Made by a program: the position numbers and the translations under genes. Below the pieces are notes generated by a model, which was given only the letters and a program-made list of their open reading frames with translations, searched no databases and was not told the origin of the DNA. A stretch of DNA of 47,008 nt from Bacteroidaceae bacterium (GTDB lineage: Bacteria; Bacteroidota; Bacteroidia; Bacteroidales; Bacteroidaceae), in NCBI GenBank assembly GCA_017936265.1, contig JAGBFX010000028.1:1-47008 (forward strand), given 5' to 3'. Of this stretch, positions 1 through 10,250 are shown in pieces (positions within the stretch are counted from its first letter, which is position 1; each line of letters begins with the position of its first letter).

Positions 1-215
1 AGCGACGAATGCCGCAGGTATAGATAATGCTGGCAGTAAATGGTCACGCGAAGCACAGACAAAGTTTGTGCCGCGTGGGTTACGGCAAGACAGCATTATC
101 AATGGATCTCTTTTTCATTACAACCGCAAATATTTTGTCAAACCACACCTTTTTGCTACTGACCCCAATATTAAGGGAGACTAAAGCCGCCGTTCTATTG
201 ATAAGATGATTGTGG
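1..215. other. Window edge, no assignable gene
   Basis: No convincing gene is seen here. On the reverse strand a frame starts with ATG at 96 and stays open to the window edge (32 codons, reading through NPRGTNFVCASRD), so it could be the start of a divergent gene cut by the window. A 10-nt inverted repeat (22-31 and 91-100, gataatgctg / cagcattatc) lies across the same stretch and could instead mark a structured RNA. Neither reading is decided by the sequence in view. Confidence 0.2.
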
Positions 216-248
216 TTTGTGTCATCAATTGGACAGTTGCTATATTTG
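216..248 (+). promoter_or_regulatory. Promoter for rnz (Bacteroidetes type)
   Basis: TTTG at 216-219, a 21-nt spacer and TATATTTG at 241-248 match the Bacteroidetes housekeeping promoter TTTG-N19-21-TAnnTTTG. The predicted transcript would begin about 30 nt before the rnz start codon. Confidence 0.6.
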
Positions 249-283
249 CTTTTCTGCATCATTATCCCTAAATTTGCCACATC

Positions 284-1198
284 ATGGAACCATTCGAAGT
301 ACACATACTCGGTTGCGGCTCTGCATTGCCTACTACCCGACACAATGCCAGTTCACAAGTCATAAGGATTGGCAACAAGCTCTTCATGATAGACTGCGGT
401 GAGGGCACACAACTGCAGCTACGCAAAGGGCACATACATTTCTCGTTCATAAACCACATCTTCATATCACACCTTCACGGAGACCACTGCTTCGGACTTA
501 TTGGCATGATTTCCACATTCGCACTGCTCGGCCGCACTGCGCCGTTACACATATATGCCGACCCGAAACTCGAGGAACTGCTACTGCCGCAGCTCGACTT
601 CTTCTGCAAGGGGATGAACTACCCTATTTTCTTCCACCACATAGACGCCGGGAAGCACGAGACAATATTCGAAGACAACACGATAACCGTTGAGACACTG
701 CCACAGAGGCACCGTATACCATGCTGCGGTTTCCTCTTCAAGGAGAAGCCCAAGAAGAGACACCTCATAGGCGACGCCATCAACTACTACAACATACCTA
801 CATACATGCGCCAGGCAATAAAGGATGGCGCAGACTACACGACACCTGAAGGAGAGATTATCCCCAACAGCAGACTGACAAAGGACGCTGACCCTTCACG
901 CAGTTATGCCTACTGCAGTGACACGCTCCCCTGCCCCGAGAACTGCAACATAATAAAGGGCGTAGACCTTCTTTATCATGAGGCCACATTCGCCGAGAGC
1001 GAGAAGAGCCGCGCCGCGACAACGCACCATAGCACAGCGAAAGAAGCCGCCGACATCGCCAGAAGAGCCGAAGCCAAACGGCTGCTCATCGGACACTACT
1101 CATCAAGATACGACGACAGCATCAAGCTCAAGCAGGAGGCTTCCGAGATATTCCCGGAGACAATGTGCGCCGAAGAGGGAGCGATATTCAGCATCTGA
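284..1198 (+). CDS. rnz: Ribonuclease Z
   Basis: tRNA 3'-end endonuclease of the metallo-beta-lactamase superfamily, which trims 3' trailers of precursor tRNAs in the cytoplasm. The 304-aa length is normal for short-form RNase Z. The N-terminus has the family opening HILGCGSALPTTRHNAS. The zinc motif HLHGDHCFGL (HxHxDH) lies near residue 66, an SDT motif (AYCSDTLPC) near 212 and the distal HEATF and HSTAKEA motifs near 232 and 248, where later metal ligands are expected. The ATG at 284 follows a good promoter at 216-248, which supports this start. It is read alone; the sigma-factor gene follows after 57 nt. Confidence 0.95.
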   Translation: MEPFEVHILGCGSALPTTRHNASSQVIRIGNKLFMIDCGEGTQLQLRKGHIHFSFINHIFISHLHGDHCFGLIGMISTFALLGRTAPLHIYADPKLEELLLPQLDFFCKGMNYPIFFHHIDAGKHETIFEDNTITVETLPQRHRIPCCGFLFKEKPKKRHLIGDAINYYNIPTYMRQAIKDGADYTTPEGEIIPNSRLTKDADPSRSYAYCSDTLPCPENCNIIKGVDLLYHEATFAESEKSRAATTHHSTAKEAADIARRAEAKRLLIGHYSSRYDDSIKLKQEASEIFPETMCAEEGAIFSI

Positions 1199-1255
1199 AA
1201 GGGTTCATTAAACCATTCCCGCATTTTCCTGTCAAAATAAAACATAAGACAGAAC

Positions 1256-1810
1256 ATGACAGACAAAAACTATAACGAAGAAGATATCATAGCGCGCCTC
1301 AAGGATGAGAAAGAGCGCGCTGCAGCATTCTCCGTCATAGTCAACAGATACAGCCAGCAGATTTACTGGCATATACGCAGAATGGTACTCTCGCATGATG
1401 ATGCCAATGACCTTGTACAGAACACCTTCATCAAGGCATGGACAAACATCGACAAATTTCGCGGTGACTCTAAGATATCGACATGGCTCTACCGTATCGC
1501 GATAAACGAGACACTCAACTTTCTTGGCAAGAGCAGTAACTACACCGTATCAATCAACAGTCCTGAAGGCGCTATCGCAGAGCAGCTTGAGAGCGACACG
1601 CACTTCAACGGAGAGAGAGCTGACGCACTGCTTCAGGAGGCGATACACCGTCTGCCCGAGAAGCAACGGCTCACATTCAACATGAAATACTACGAGGAGA
1701 TGAAATATGAGGAGATGTCCGAGATTCTGGGTACAAGCGTAGGAGCACTCAAGGCATCGTATCACATTGCAGTAAAGAAAATTGAGGATTATATCAACAG
1801 TCAGGATTAA
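1256..1810 (+). CDS. ECF RNA polymerase sigma factor
   Basis: Sigma-70 family factor of the extracytoplasmic-function (SigW/RpoE-like) type, 184 aa. Region 2 spans about residues 25-95, with NDLVQNTFIKAW and the GDSKISTWLYRIAIN segment typical of promoter -10 recognition. Region 4 spans about 125-180, with LPEKQRLTFNMKYYEEM and a helix-turn-helix ending in GALKASYHIAVKKIE. The next gene encodes a small single-pass membrane protein and the one after it an exported Spy-like protein, a common sigma / membrane anti-sigma / envelope-target layout. This suggests an envelope stress unit. The signal and regulon are not visible. Confidence 0.93.
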   Translation: MTDKNYNEEDIIARLKDEKERAAAFSVIVNRYSQQIYWHIRRMVLSHDDANDLVQNTFIKAWTNIDKFRGDSKISTWLYRIAINETLNFLGKSSNYTVSINSPEGAIAEQLESDTHFNGERADALLQEAIHRLPEKQRLTFNMKYYEEMKYEEMSEILGTSVGALKASYHIAVKKIEDYINSQD

Positions 1811-1855
1811 ACCATTAACGAGGAATAGTATCAAACAGTTGTAAGCAACAGGATT

Positions 1856-2194
1856 ATGAGAATAGAAGAGCATAACAAGAATCCATTCAGCACCCCGACC
1901 GGATATTTCGAGGAGCTGAACACGCGCATCATAGAAGCTACAAGCAAGACTGAGCCCATTGCCAAGAAGAACTTTGTCATAGGCAACTGGAGAAGAGTCC
2001 TCAGCTACGCAGCCATGCTGGCAATTGTAGCGCTCATAGCAGGCGAGCTGATATCGGGAGGCGTAAGGAAGAACGAAGGTCTCGCTACCGTTCAGGAGGA
2101 GATGACCGATGACAATGAGTTCTATGATACCCTACTCGAGAACTACACGATAGATGACTACACATTCTATTGTTGCCTCACAGAATATGAATAA
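1856..2194 (+). CDS. Small membrane protein, possible anti-sigma factor
   Basis: 112-aa protein lying 45 nt after the ECF sigma gene. The N-terminal ~45 residues are polar, with the pattern NPFSTPTGYFEELNTRI, which is common at the start of Bacteroidetes proteins encoded beside ECF sigma factors. One hydrophobic segment (about residues 50-66, VLSYAAMLAIVALIAGEL) is followed by a short acidic C-terminal part. By position and topology (cytoplasmic N-terminus, one membrane helix) it is a plausible anti-sigma factor, but it has no zinc-binding HxxxCxxC motif. The role is inferred from context only. Confidence 0.6.
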   Translation: MRIEEHNKNPFSTPTGYFEELNTRIIEATSKTEPIAKKNFVIGNWRRVLSYAAMLAIVALIAGELISGGVRKNEGLATVQEEMTDDNEFYDTLLENYTIDDYTFYCCLTEYE

Positions 2195-2211
2195 CCAAAA
2201 ATAAGAATACA

Positions 2212-2712
2212 ATGGAGAAGAGATTTTTCAGAAGATTCCTGCTTACGCTTGCATTCATTGCAACTGCGTCACTATCAATTGCACAGGAGAACGCAACCAA
2301 GAGAAGACACTTCTCGCCCGAAGAGTTCCAGGCTAAACAGAGGGAATACATCACGAACAAGGCCGAACTGACACAGGCCGAGGCCGATGCATTCTTCCCG
2401 CTTTTCTTTGAGCTACAGAACAAGAAGTTCGAGCTTGAGCGCAACACACGCAAGGAAATCAGCGTAAGGAAGCATCAGGAGATGAACGAGGAGCAGTGCC
2501 GTACATTCGTGAACAAGATGGCTGAACTGAAGATTGAAATAGCAAAGCTCGAGAAGGAGTATACCGAGAAATACCTGAACGTGCTCCCGGCATGCAAGCT
2601 GATGCGTGTGCAGCATGCCGAGAACTCATTCCAGCGCGACCTGATGAAGAGGATGATGCGCCGCCACGACAATGATGGCAAGAATGGGAACAGAAGAGAA
2701 GCAAAGAGATAA
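2212..2712 (+). CDS. Exported helical protein, Spy/CpxP-like
   Basis: 166-aa protein with a clear signal peptide (MEKRFFRRFLLTLAFIATAS, cleavage likely after SIA at about residue 24) and a mature part that is almost entirely charged helix. The segment beginning ELTQAEADAFFPLFFELQ resembles the LTxxQ-type helical periplasmic proteins (Spy/CpxP), which bind misfolded envelope proteins or metals. It lies 17 nt after the membrane-protein gene and is probably co-transcribed with it and the sigma gene. The basic tail (RRHDNDGKNGNRREAKR) is low complexity. The Spy relationship is inference from length and helix pattern. Confidence 0.55.
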   Translation: MEKRFFRRFLLTLAFIATASLSIAQENATKRRHFSPEEFQAKQREYITNKAELTQAEADAFFPLFFELQNKKFELERNTRKEISVRKHQEMNEEQCRTFVNKMAELKIEIAKLEKEYTEKYLNVLPACKLMRVQHAENSFQRDLMKRMMRRHDNDGKNGNRREAKR

Positions 2713-2722
2713 AAACCAACAC

Positions 2723-2757
2723 AAAAAAATGATGAGCGAAAGCTCATCATTTTTTTT
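2723..2757. terminator. Bidirectional terminator
   Basis: Perfect stem of about 15 bp (aaaaaaatgatgagc / gctcatcattttttt) around a GAAA tetraloop, with A and T tracts on either side. It lies between the convergent sigma operon and mazG and overlaps the mazG stop codon, so it can serve both strands. Confidence 0.85.
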
Positions 2758-3541
2758 AAAGCCCGTTTGATTTCGCCTCATCCCACAGAGCATCCATCTC
2801 GGCAAGTGACATCTCATTGAGCCTCTTGCCCTGCCCGACAGATTGCTCCTCGACATAGTTGAAACGGCGGCGGAACTTTGCATTTGTCAGTTCAAGGGCA
2901 TTGTCGGGGTTTATACCGTTCAGACGTGCAACGTTTACCACGCTGAAGATGAGGTCGCCAAGTTCCTTCTCGCAATTCACTTTGTTACCAGCCTTCATCT
3001 CGGCCTCCACCTCGGCAATCTCCTCATGCAGTTTCTCCCAGGCACCCTCCTTGTCATCCCAGTCAAAACCCACATTGGCGGCCTTCTCCTGCATGCGGAA
3101 TGCTTTTATCAGTGACGGCATAGAACTCGGGACACCGCTCAGGATGCTCTTGTTGCCATCCTTCTCGCTCATTTTCAACAGTTCCCAGTTCTTGCACACC
3201 TCGCCTGCAGTCTCGGCTACGGTCTCGCCGAACACATGCGGATGACGGTATATCAGTTTGTCGCATAAACGGTCACACACGTCTTTCATGTCAAACTGGC
3301 CTTTCTCGCTCGCAATCTTTGCATAGAAAGCGACATGCAGCAGCACATCGCCAAGCTCCTTGCATATATTCTGCGTATCATCGGCGACAATGGCGTCGCA
3401 CAGTTCAAAACACTCTTCAATAGTATTTGGGCGCAGGCTCTGGTTAGTCTGTTTCCTGTCCCAAGGACACTTCTCGCGGAGTTCATCAAGAACATCCAAA
3501 AAGCGGCCGAACGCCGCCATTATCTCTTCTCTGTCATGCAT
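2756..3541 (-). CDS. mazG: Nucleoside triphosphate pyrophosphohydrolase MazG
   Basis: All-alpha NTP pyrophosphatase that hydrolyses (d)NTPs to monophosphates, a house-cleaning enzyme. 261 aa from the ATG at 3541, the usual length for two tandem MazG domains. The first domain starts DVLDELREKCPWDRKQT and has the metal-binding EECFELCDAI and KELGDVLLHVAFY segments. The second has EEIAEVEAEM and KELGDLIFSVVNVARL. An upstream in-frame ATG at 3667 would add 42 residues that look like non-coding sequence and would place the start ahead of the likely promoter, so it was not used. It is convergent with the sigma operon and divergent from valS. Confidence 0.93.
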   Translation of the reverse strand: MHDREEIMAAFGRFLDVLDELREKCPWDRKQTNQSLRPNTIEECFELCDAIVADDTQNICKELGDVLLHVAFYAKIASEKGQFDMKDVCDRLCDKLIYRHPHVFGETVAETAGEVCKNWELLKMSEKDGNKSILSGVPSSMPSLIKAFRMQEKAANVGFDWDDKEGAWEKLHEEIAEVEAEMKAGNKVNCEKELGDLIFSVVNVARLNGINPDNALELTNAKFRRRFNYVEEQSVGQGKRLNEMSLAEMDALWDEAKSNGL

Positions 3542-3562
3542 AGTTATCGGTTTTACGGAATG

Positions 3563-3593
3563 CAAAATTAATCCAAATAAACAAAACACAAAA
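3563..3593 (-). promoter_or_regulatory. Promoter for mazG
   Basis: On the reverse strand, TAATTTTG (3570-3563) fits TAnnTTTG, with TTTTG (3593-3589) about 18 nt upstream. It lies just ahead of the chosen mazG start at 3541. Confidence 0.45.
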
Positions 3594-3675
3594 CGGAGCA
3601 CAAATTTTTGCTGATTCAATGGGCTATTTTCGTATTTTTTTGCCCGCGGAAAATGATTATTTGACAAATAAGAGT

Positions 3676-3683
3676 TAACTTTG
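3676..3683 (+). promoter_or_regulatory. Possible -7 box for valS
   Basis: TAACTTTG fits the TAnnTTTG box about 55 nt before the valS start. No TTG is found at the expected distance upstream; the nearest, at 3661, is too close. Support is therefore partial. Confidence 0.35.
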
Positions 3684-3737
3684 CAAATAGCTTATATTAG
3701 AATAATTGTGTAAATAACAAAATAACTATATAACATT

Positions 3738-6488
3738 ATGAGTTTAGCTACAACTTATATACCATCGGAAGTTGAAGAGAAATGGTATGAATACTGGATG
3801 AAGAACCGTCTGTTCCATTCAGAGCCGGATGAAAGAGAGCCATACACCATTGTAATTCCTCCGCCAAACGTGACAGGTGTGTTGCACATGGGACACATGC
3901 TAAACAACACCATTCAGGATATATTGGTACGCCACGCACGCATGCAAGGCAAGAACGCATGCTGGGTACCCGGTACCGACCACGCATCAATCGCCACAGA
4001 GGCCAAGGTTGTAAAGAAACTTGCCGAGCAGGGCATAAAGAAGAGCGACCTCACACGCGAGGAGTTCCTGAAGCATGCCTGGGAGTGGACCGATGAGCAT
4101 GGCGGCATCATCCTAAAGCAGTTGCGTAAGCTCGGTGCATCATGCGACTGGGACCGTACTTCATTTACAATGGATGAAGTACGCAGCGAAAGTGTAATAA
4201 AGGTATTCTGCGATCTCTACAACAAAGGGCTCATTTACCGCGGACTCCGCATGGTAAACTGGGACCCCAAGGCACAGACTGCTCTGAGCAACGAAGAGGT
4301 TATCTACAAGGAGGAGAAGAGCAAGCTCTACTACCTGAAATATTACGTTGATGAAGCAGCCGGCAGCACTGACGGTGAAGAGGCCGGTGCAGTGACACTC
4401 GGTGCAAACGATGCGTTCGACCCGACAGTCAAGCACCAGATTCTGCACCGCGATGCAAACGGCCGCCGCTATGCAGTGGTTGCTACCACACGTCCCGAGA
4501 CCATCATGGGCGACACCGCAATGTGCATCAACCCCAAGGACCCCAAGAACAGCTGGCTCAATGGCAAGAGAGTCATCGTGCCTCTTGTAAACCGAAGCAT
4601 CCCTGTAATCGAGGACCGCTACGTTGAGATTGAGTTCGGTACAGGCTGTCTCAAGGTCACTCCAGCACACGACACCAACGACTACATGCTCGGAAAGACA
4701 CACAATCTCGAAACAATAGACATCTTCAATGCCGATGCTACCATCAGCGAGGCAGCAGGCATGTATGTGGGCATGGACCGCATGGATGTACGCGCACAGA
4801 TTGTCAAGGACCTTGCGGGCGCAGAGCTCCTTGAGAAGGTCGAGGACTATGAGAACAAGGTGGGTTACAGCGAGCGCAATGCCGACACAGCCGTAGAGCC
4901 ACGCCTCTGCATGCAGTGGTTCCTGCGCATGAAGCACTTTGCAGACATTGCATTGCCACCTGTAATGGAGGACAAGCTGAAATTCTACCCTGCAAAATAC
5001 AAGACAACATACAATAACTGGCTTGCCAATATCCAGGACTGGTGTATAAGCCGCCAGTTGTGGTGGGGACACCGCATCCCGGCATATTTCCTCCCTGTAG
5101 CCGAAGGCGCAGATGAGAAGTATGTTGTTGCAGAGAGCCGCGAAGAGGCACTCGCACTTGCAAAGGCAATTCCCGGTTATGAGAATATCACTGCCGAGGA
5201 GCTGCGTCACGATGAGGATGCTCTCGACACATGGTTCAGCTCATGGCTGTGGCCAATCTCCCTGTTCAACGGCATTCTTGACCCGGGCAACAAGGAGATA
5301 AGCTACTACTACCCCACCAATGACCTGGTTACCGGACCGGACATCATTTTCTTCTGGGTAGCCCGCATGATTATGGCAGGCTATGAGTATCAGGGCGAGA
5401 TGCCTTTCAGGAACGTATATTTCACAGGTATCGTACGTGACAAGCTCGGCCGCAAGATGAGCAAGTCATTGGGCAACAGCCCCGACCCCCTTGACCTCAT
5501 CGCACGCTACGGCGCCGACGGTGTACGCATGGGTATCATGCTCTCTGCTCCTGCCGGCAACGACATCCTCTTCGATGAGAGCCTGTGCGAACAGGGACGT
5601 AACTTCTGCAACAAGATTTGGAATGCCTTCCGTCTTGTAAACGGCTGGAACGTGAGCAGCGATATTGAGCAGCCCGAGAGTTCAAAGCTTGCAATAAAGT
5701 ACTTTGCCGACACACTCGCAAAGGCAGCAGAGCTTCTCGAGGACCAGTTTGGCAAATACCGTCTGAACGAGGCTCTCATGAACGTATACTCACTCTTCTG
5801 GGATGAGTTCTCGGCATGGTACCTCGAGATGATAAAGCCGGCATACGGTTCACCTATCGATGCCGCCACATATGAGGCAACACTCGGTTTCTTCGACAGC
5901 CTCATGCGTCTGCTGCATCCTTTCATGCCGTTCATCACTGAGGAGTTGTGGCAGAGTATCAAGGAGCGCAAGGATGGCGAGAGCATCATGGTACAGAGCG
6001 TGAAGGAGCTTGCCGCAGAGTATGACAATGCGTTCATCGGCAAGATTGCACTGCTCAAGGATGTCATCGGCAACGTACGCGCTATCCGTCAGCAGAAGAA
6101 CCTCTCGCCACGCGAACCGTTGGCACTCCAGATTGTCGGCGAGTCACCCGTTGCGGGCCTCGAGAGCATTCTTACCAAGATGGGTAACCTCTCATCTATC
6201 GACAATGTGGCAACACCTGATGACACAGCAGTGTCGTTCCGTGTAGGCACAACAGAGTTCGCCGTACCTATGGGCTCACTCATCGACAAGGATGCCGAGA
6301 TTGCCAAGATGCAGGAAGAGCTGGCATACCATGAGAAATTCCTTAAGAGCGTTGAGGCGAAACTGAATAACCCCAACTTCGTGAGCAAGGCACCTGAGAA
6401 GATTATCGCCATCGAGCGCAAGAAGCAGGCCGATGCAACCGAGAAGATTGCAATGCTCAAGGAGAGTATACAGAAACTTTCAAAGTAA
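3738..6488 (+). CDS. valS: Valine--tRNA ligase
   Basis: Class I aminoacyl-tRNA synthetase that charges tRNA-Val, 916 aa, the usual bacterial length. The HIGH signature appears as HMGH within [17 protein letters not shown] near residue 47. The CP1 editing domain includes [13 protein letters not shown] near 250. The KMSKS loop is [10 protein letters not shown] near 572. The anticodon-binding domain follows, and the last ~70 residues form the coiled coil typical of ValRS ([20 protein letters not shown]). The start ATG opens [19 protein letters not shown], the conserved N-terminus. Two long reverse-strand open frames within it are codon-bias shadows. Confidence 0.98.
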   Translation: MSLATTYIPSEVEEKWYEYWMKNRLFHSEPDEREPYTIVIPPPNVTGVLHMGHMLNNTIQDILVRHARMQGKNACWVPGTDHASIATEAKVVKKLAEQGIKKSDLTREEFLKHAWEWTDEHGGIILKQLRKLGASCDWDRTSFTMDEVRSESVIKVFCDLYNKGLIYRGLRMVNWDPKAQTALSNEEVIYKEEKSKLYYLKYYVDEAAGSTDGEEAGAVTLGANDAFDPTVKHQILHRDANGRRYAVVATTRPETIMGDTAMCINPKDPKNSWLNGKRVIVPLVNRSIPVIEDRYVEIEFGTGCLKVTPAHDTNDYMLGKTHNLETIDIFNADATISEAAGMYVGMDRMDVRAQIVKDLAGAELLEKVEDYENKVGYSERNADTAVEPRLCMQWFLRMKHFADIALPPVMEDKLKFYPAKYKTTYNNWLANIQDWCISRQLWWGHRIPAYFLPVAEGADEKYVVAESREEALALAKAIPGYENITAEELRHDEDALDTWFSSWLWPISLFNGILDPGNKEISYYYPTNDLVTGPDIIFFWVARMIMAGYEYQGEMPFRNVYFTGIVRDKLGRKMSKSLGNSPDPLDLIARYGADGVRMGIMLSAPAGNDILFDESLCEQGRNFCNKIWNAFRLVNGWNVSSDIEQPESSKLAIKYFADTLAKAAELLEDQFGKYRLNEALMNVYSLFWDEFSAWYLEMIKPAYGSPIDAATYEATLGFFDSLMRLLHPFMPFITEELWQSIKERKDGESIMVQSVKELAAEYDNAFIGKIALLKDVIGNVRAIRQQKNLSPREPLALQIVGESPVAGLESILTKMGNLSSIDNVATPDDTAVSFRVGTTEFAVPMGSLIDKDAEIAKMQEELAYHEKFLKSVEAKLNNPNFVSKAPEKIIAIERKKQADATEKIAMLKESIQKLSK

Positions 6489-6519
6489 CCTATAACCTCT
6501 AAAATAAAGCAGAGTTTCA

Positions 6520-7443
6520 ATGGACTTCAAGAAGATAAAGGAAATCAAGCTGAACACGACAACAATTCTTGCTGCAGTGTCAGCGCTGTTGCTTGTAGGC
6601 ATAATCATTGTCTCTGTCTTCCTTTTCAACAGCGAGAAGGAGGCCGAGACAATAATGCAGGAGAAACAGGAGATGGAGGAGCTTGTGGCTCTTGAGAAAG
6701 AGGAGATGATGAACGACCTTACCAAGGCGCAGACCGAGTATCAGGAACTTATAGTAAAGATAAACAACGACTCGCTGAAGTTCAAGCTCGAACGTGAGCA
6801 GATGCGCACCCAGGCCCTCATCGAGGAACTTGAGCGTACTAAGGCGACAAGCTATGCCGAGATTGCCCGACTGAAGAAGGAACTGAAGACACTGCGCGAG
6901 GTTCTCAAGGACTACACCCGCCAGATTGCGGAACTCAGCAGCGAGAACGAGTCACTCAAGCAGGAGAACAGCGCCGTAAAGGAGAAATACAAGAAAGCGA
7001 CCAAAGAGATTGATGACCTTTCGACAGAAAGAGAGATACTGAGTGAAAAGGTTTCTCTTGCGTCACAGCTTGACGCCACGGACGTCAAGGTAAGCCTTTT
7101 GCGCAAGAACGGTAGGGAAACAGACAAAATCAAGAAGGCCAAGCAGATAAAGGTAAGCTTTACAATAGCAAAGAACATTACCTCATCAACCGGCAACAAG
7201 ACTGCATATATCAGGTTGCTCCAACCCGACCTCGAGTCGTTGAAGAAGAGCGATTCCAACATGTTCACATATGAGAACCGCAATATCTCATATTCAATGA
7301 AGAAGGAGTTCGAGTTCACCGGCGAGGAGACAAGTCTTGACCTCTACTGGAACATTGAGGAGACGCTACAGGAGGGAGAATACCAGGCCTTCATATTCGT
7401 TGACGGCAACATGATAGGCAAAGGCAGTGCAAAATTTGAATAA
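6520..7443 (+). CDS. Coiled-coil membrane-anchored protein, unknown function
   Basis: 307-aa protein not assigned to a named family. It has a short cytoplasmic N-terminus ([13 protein letters not shown]), one transmembrane helix at about residues 15-35 ([20 protein letters not shown]), then about 150 residues of heptad-rich coiled coil (to about 190). A C-terminal beta-rich domain (about 205-307) starts [18 protein letters not shown] and ends [21 protein letters not shown]-like. Topology predicts an extracytoplasmic rod with a beta head. It is 31 nt after valS and 11 nt before uxs, so probably in the same operon. A link to cell-envelope polysaccharide through uxs is possible but unproven. Confidence 0.8.
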   Translation: MDFKKIKEIKLNTTTILAAVSALLLVGIIIVSVFLFNSEKEAETIMQEKQEMEELVALEKEEMMNDLTKAQTEYQELIVKINNDSLKFKLEREQMRTQALIEELERTKATSYAEIARLKKELKTLREVLKDYTRQIAELSSENESLKQENSAVKEKYKKATKEIDDLSTEREILSEKVSLASQLDATDVKVSLLRKNGRETDKIKKAKQIKVSFTIAKNITSSTGNKTAYIRLLQPDLESLKKSDSNMFTYENRNISYSMKKEFEFTGEETSLDLYWNIEETLQEGEYQAFIFVDGNMIGKGSAKFE

Positions 7444-7454
7444 GTGAACGGATT

Positions 7455-8402
7455 ATGAAAAGAATACTTGTTACGGGAGGTGCCGGATTTATCGGCTCAC
7501 ACCTATGCGAGCGTCTGCTCAAGGACGGCAACGATGTCATCTGCCTCGACAACTACTTCACAGGCAGCAAGGACAACATACGCCACCTTATAGGCAACGA
7601 CCATTTCGAACTGGTGCGTCACGATGTGACGTTGCCATACACTGCCGAGGTCGATGAGATATACAACCTTGCATGCCCGGCCTCTCCCGTACACTATCAG
7701 CATGACCCGGTAAAGACCATACAGACATGCGTCATAGGCTCTATGAACATGCTGGGCCTTGCAAAGCGAACAGGCGCGAAGATACTCCAGGCATCTACCA
7801 GCGAGGTATACGGCGACCCCAACATCCATCCACAGGTCGAGAGTTATTGGGGCAATGTGAACCCTATCGGCATACGTTCATGCTACGATGAAGGCAAACG
7901 TTGTGCCGAGACACTGTTCATGGACTACCACCGCCAGAATGCGACACGCATAAAGATTATACGCATATTCAACACATACGGTCCACGGATGAGCATGAAT
8001 GACGGACGTGTTGTATCGAATTTCATTGTCCAGGCGCTTCAGGGCAAGGATATCACGATATATGGTGACGGCAAGCAGACACGCAGTTTCCAGTATGTCG
8101 ATGACCTTGTAGAAGGCATGGTAAGGATGATGGAGACTGATGATAGTTTCACAGGCCCTGTAAACATAGGCAACCCGGGAGAGTTCACCATGTTGGAGCT
8201 GGCCGAGAAGGTCATTGAACTGACCGGTTCAGGTTCAAGGATTGTTTTCGAGCCCCTGCCACAGGATGACCCCCGCCAGCGCAAGCCCGACATAACACTC
8301 GCACATGAGAAACTCGGCGGATGGCGACCGGAAATCAAGCTCAATGAAGGATTGGGAAAGACAATCGAATATTTCAGGAGACTGATAGACAGAAACTACT
8401 GA
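7455..8402 (+). CDS. uxs: UDP-glucuronate decarboxylase (UDP-xylose synthase)
   Basis: Extended short-chain dehydrogenase that converts UDP-glucuronate to UDP-xylose with NAD+ for surface glycan synthesis, cytoplasmic. 315 aa. It has the Rossmann motif GGAGFIGSH at residues 8-16, the substrate-binding STSEVYGDP near 115, the catalytic SCYDEGKR (YxxxK) near 144, and the FNTYGPRM and DDLVEGM motifs of the family. The segment [15 protein letters not shown] is characteristic of UXS and separates it from dTDP-glucose dehydratases. It lies 11 nt after the coiled-coil gene and 30 nt before lysS. Confidence 0.93.
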   Translation: MKRILVTGGAGFIGSHLCERLLKDGNDVICLDNYFTGSKDNIRHLIGNDHFELVRHDVTLPYTAEVDEIYNLACPASPVHYQHDPVKTIQTCVIGSMNMLGLAKRTGAKILQASTSEVYGDPNIHPQVESYWGNVNPIGIRSCYDEGKRCAETLFMDYHRQNATRIKIIRIFNTYGPRMSMNDGRVVSNFIVQALQGKDITIYGDGKQTRSFQYVDDLVEGMVRMMETDDSFTGPVNIGNPGEFTMLELAEKVIELTGSGSRIVFEPLPQDDPRQRKPDITLAHEKLGGWRPEIKLNEGLGKTIEYFRRLIDRNY

Positions 8403-8432
8403 TTACAGAAATAATTTAAAACATAATAGAAG

Positions 8433-10160
8433 ATGAATATTTTAGAACTTAGCGAACAGGAAATCGTACGCCGCGAGGCGCTTGCCGAACTGCGCAACAT
8501 GGGCATTGAGCCATACCCCGCAGCAGAATACCCCACAAACGCATTCTCAACAGATATCGTTGCAGAGTTCAAGGATGAGGATGAGCCACGCGAGGTATGT
8601 ATTGCAGGCCGCATGATGAGCCGCCGCATAATGGGTAAGGCGTCATTCATTGAGCTTCAGGACTCAAAGGGACGTATACAGGTATACATTACACGTGATG
8701 ACATCTGTCAGGGCGAGAACAAGGACAACTACAATGTACTTTTCAAGAGACTGCTCGACATCGGTGACTTCGTAGGTATCAAGGGTACAGTGTTCCGCAC
8801 ACAGACAGGCGAGATTACCGTTCACGCCAAGGAACTGACAATCCTTTCGAAGAGCATCCGTCCGCTTCCTATCGTAAAGTATAAGGACGGTGTCGCATAT
8901 GACCGTTTTGAGGACCCCGAGCTGCGCTACCGCCAGCGCTATGTCGACCTTGTTGTGAACGATGATGTTAAGGAAATCTTCATCAAGCGCAACAAAATCT
9001 ACAGTTCAATGCGCGAGTTCTTCAACTCTAAGGGATACATGGAGGTGGAGACACCAGTGCTGCAGTCAATCCCCGGTGGTGCAGCTGCACGTCCGTTCAT
9101 CACACACCATAACGCACTTGATATACCGCTTTACCTGCGTATTGCAAACGAGCTCTATCTGAAGCGCCTCATCGTGGGCGGTTTCGAGGGTGTATATGAG
9201 TTCTCGAAGAACTTCCGCAATGAGGGTATGGACCGCACACACAACCCGGAGTTCACTTGCATGGAGATTTATGTATCGTACAAGGACTACAACTGGATGA
9301 TGTGCTTTACCGAGCAGATGCTCGAGAAGATTGCGCTTGACGTAAACGGCACGACAGATGTCCAGGTGGGCGAGCACACAATCAGCTTCAAGGCTCCTTT
9401 CCGTCGCGTGACAATGCTCGACTCAATCAAGGAGTTCACGGGCTATGACCTCAACGGCAAGAGCGAGGAGGAGATTTTCGCTATATGCAAGGAACTGAAG
9501 ATGGAAGTTGATGAGACAATGGGCAAGGGCAAGCTCATCGATGAGATTTTCGGCGAGTTCTGCGAGGGCAACTACATACAGCCAACATTCATCACAGACT
9601 ACCCCATCGAGATGTCACCGCTCTGCAAGCGTCACCGCAACAACCCCGACCTTACCGAGCGCTTCGAGCTTATGGTAAACGGCAAGGAGCTGTGTAACGC
9701 ATACAGCGAGCTGAACGACCCTATTGACCAGGCAGAACGTTTCCAGGAGCAGTTGCGTCTGAGCGAGAAGGGAGATGATGAGGCAATGTTCATCGACAAG
9801 GACTTTGTACGTGCTCTCGAGTATGGCATGCCTCCTACATCGGGTATGGGCATCGGTATGGACCGTCTTGCAATGCTCATGACAGGACAGACAACCATTC
9901 AGGAGGTACTCTTCTTCCCGCAGATGCGTCCCGAGAAGAAGGTGCCAAAGGACAATGCTGCAGCATTTGCCGAGATTGGCGTTCCCGAGGAGTGGGTACC
10001 TGTACTGCACAAGGCAGGATACAACCTTGTAAACGACCTCAAGGGCGGCAACGCACAGAAAATCCAGATGGAAATAGGCGGCATCAACAAGAAGTTCAAG
10101 CTCGGCTACACCAACCCATCGGTGAATGAAGTTGCAGCATGGATCGAGAAGCTCGGATAA
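8433..10160 (+). CDS. lysS: Lysine--tRNA ligase (class II)
   Basis: Class II synthetase that charges tRNA-Lys, 575 aa. That is about 70 residues longer than E. coli LysS, with a C-terminal extension (residues ~505-575, ending [11 protein letters not shown]) found in Bacteroidetes enzymes. The N-terminal OB-fold anticodon-binding domain covers about 55-165 ([18 protein letters not shown]). Motif 1 is near 170 ([16 protein letters not shown]), motif 2 near 262 ([13 protein letters not shown]) and motif 3 near 475 ([13 protein letters not shown]). The extension contains [18 protein letters not shown], resembling a small helical nucleic-acid-binding tail; that role is inference. Confidence 0.97.
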   Translation: MNILELSEQEIVRREALAELRNMGIEPYPAAEYPTNAFSTDIVAEFKDEDEPREVCIAGRMMSRRIMGKASFIELQDSKGRIQVYITRDDICQGENKDNYNVLFKRLLDIGDFVGIKGTVFRTQTGEITVHAKELTILSKSIRPLPIVKYKDGVAYDRFEDPELRYRQRYVDLVVNDDVKEIFIKRNKIYSSMREFFNSKGYMEVETPVLQSIPGGAAARPFITHHNALDIPLYLRIANELYLKRLIVGGFEGVYEFSKNFRNEGMDRTHNPEFTCMEIYVSYKDYNWMMCFTEQMLEKIALDVNGTTDVQVGEHTISFKAPFRRVTMLDSIKEFTGYDLNGKSEEEIFAICKELKMEVDETMGKGKLIDEIFGEFCEGNYIQPTFITDYPIEMSPLCKRHRNNPDLTERFELMVNGKELCNAYSELNDPIDQAERFQEQLRLSEKGDDEAMFIDKDFVRALEYGMPPTSGMGIGMDRLAMLMTGQTTIQEVLFFPQMRPEKKVPKDNAAAFAEIGVPEEWVPVLHKAGYNLVNDLKGGNAQKIQMEIGGINKKFKLGYTNPSVNEVAAWIEKLG

Positions 10161-10197
10161 GCCGACATAGACAGCCACATTTATAATAATGCCGCAA

Positions 10198-10226
10198 GGG
10201 AGCGGCCTTGCACAAGAGCCGCTCCC
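10198..10226. other. Stable hairpin between lysS and gpsA
   Basis: gggagcggc / gccgctccc (9 bp) with an inner cttg / caag pairing forms a GC-rich stem-loop in the 90-nt gap. No T tract follows, so it may limit read-through or stabilise the mRNA end rather than act as a standard terminator. Confidence 0.6.
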
Positions 10227-10250
10227 GCGCAGCATACAAAACACTATATT

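Noticed and set aside
4161-5210. Long reverse-strand open frame (349 codons) inside valS
   Set aside because: It is the antisense shadow of a strongly coding valS; its residue composition is unlike a protein and it has no motif.
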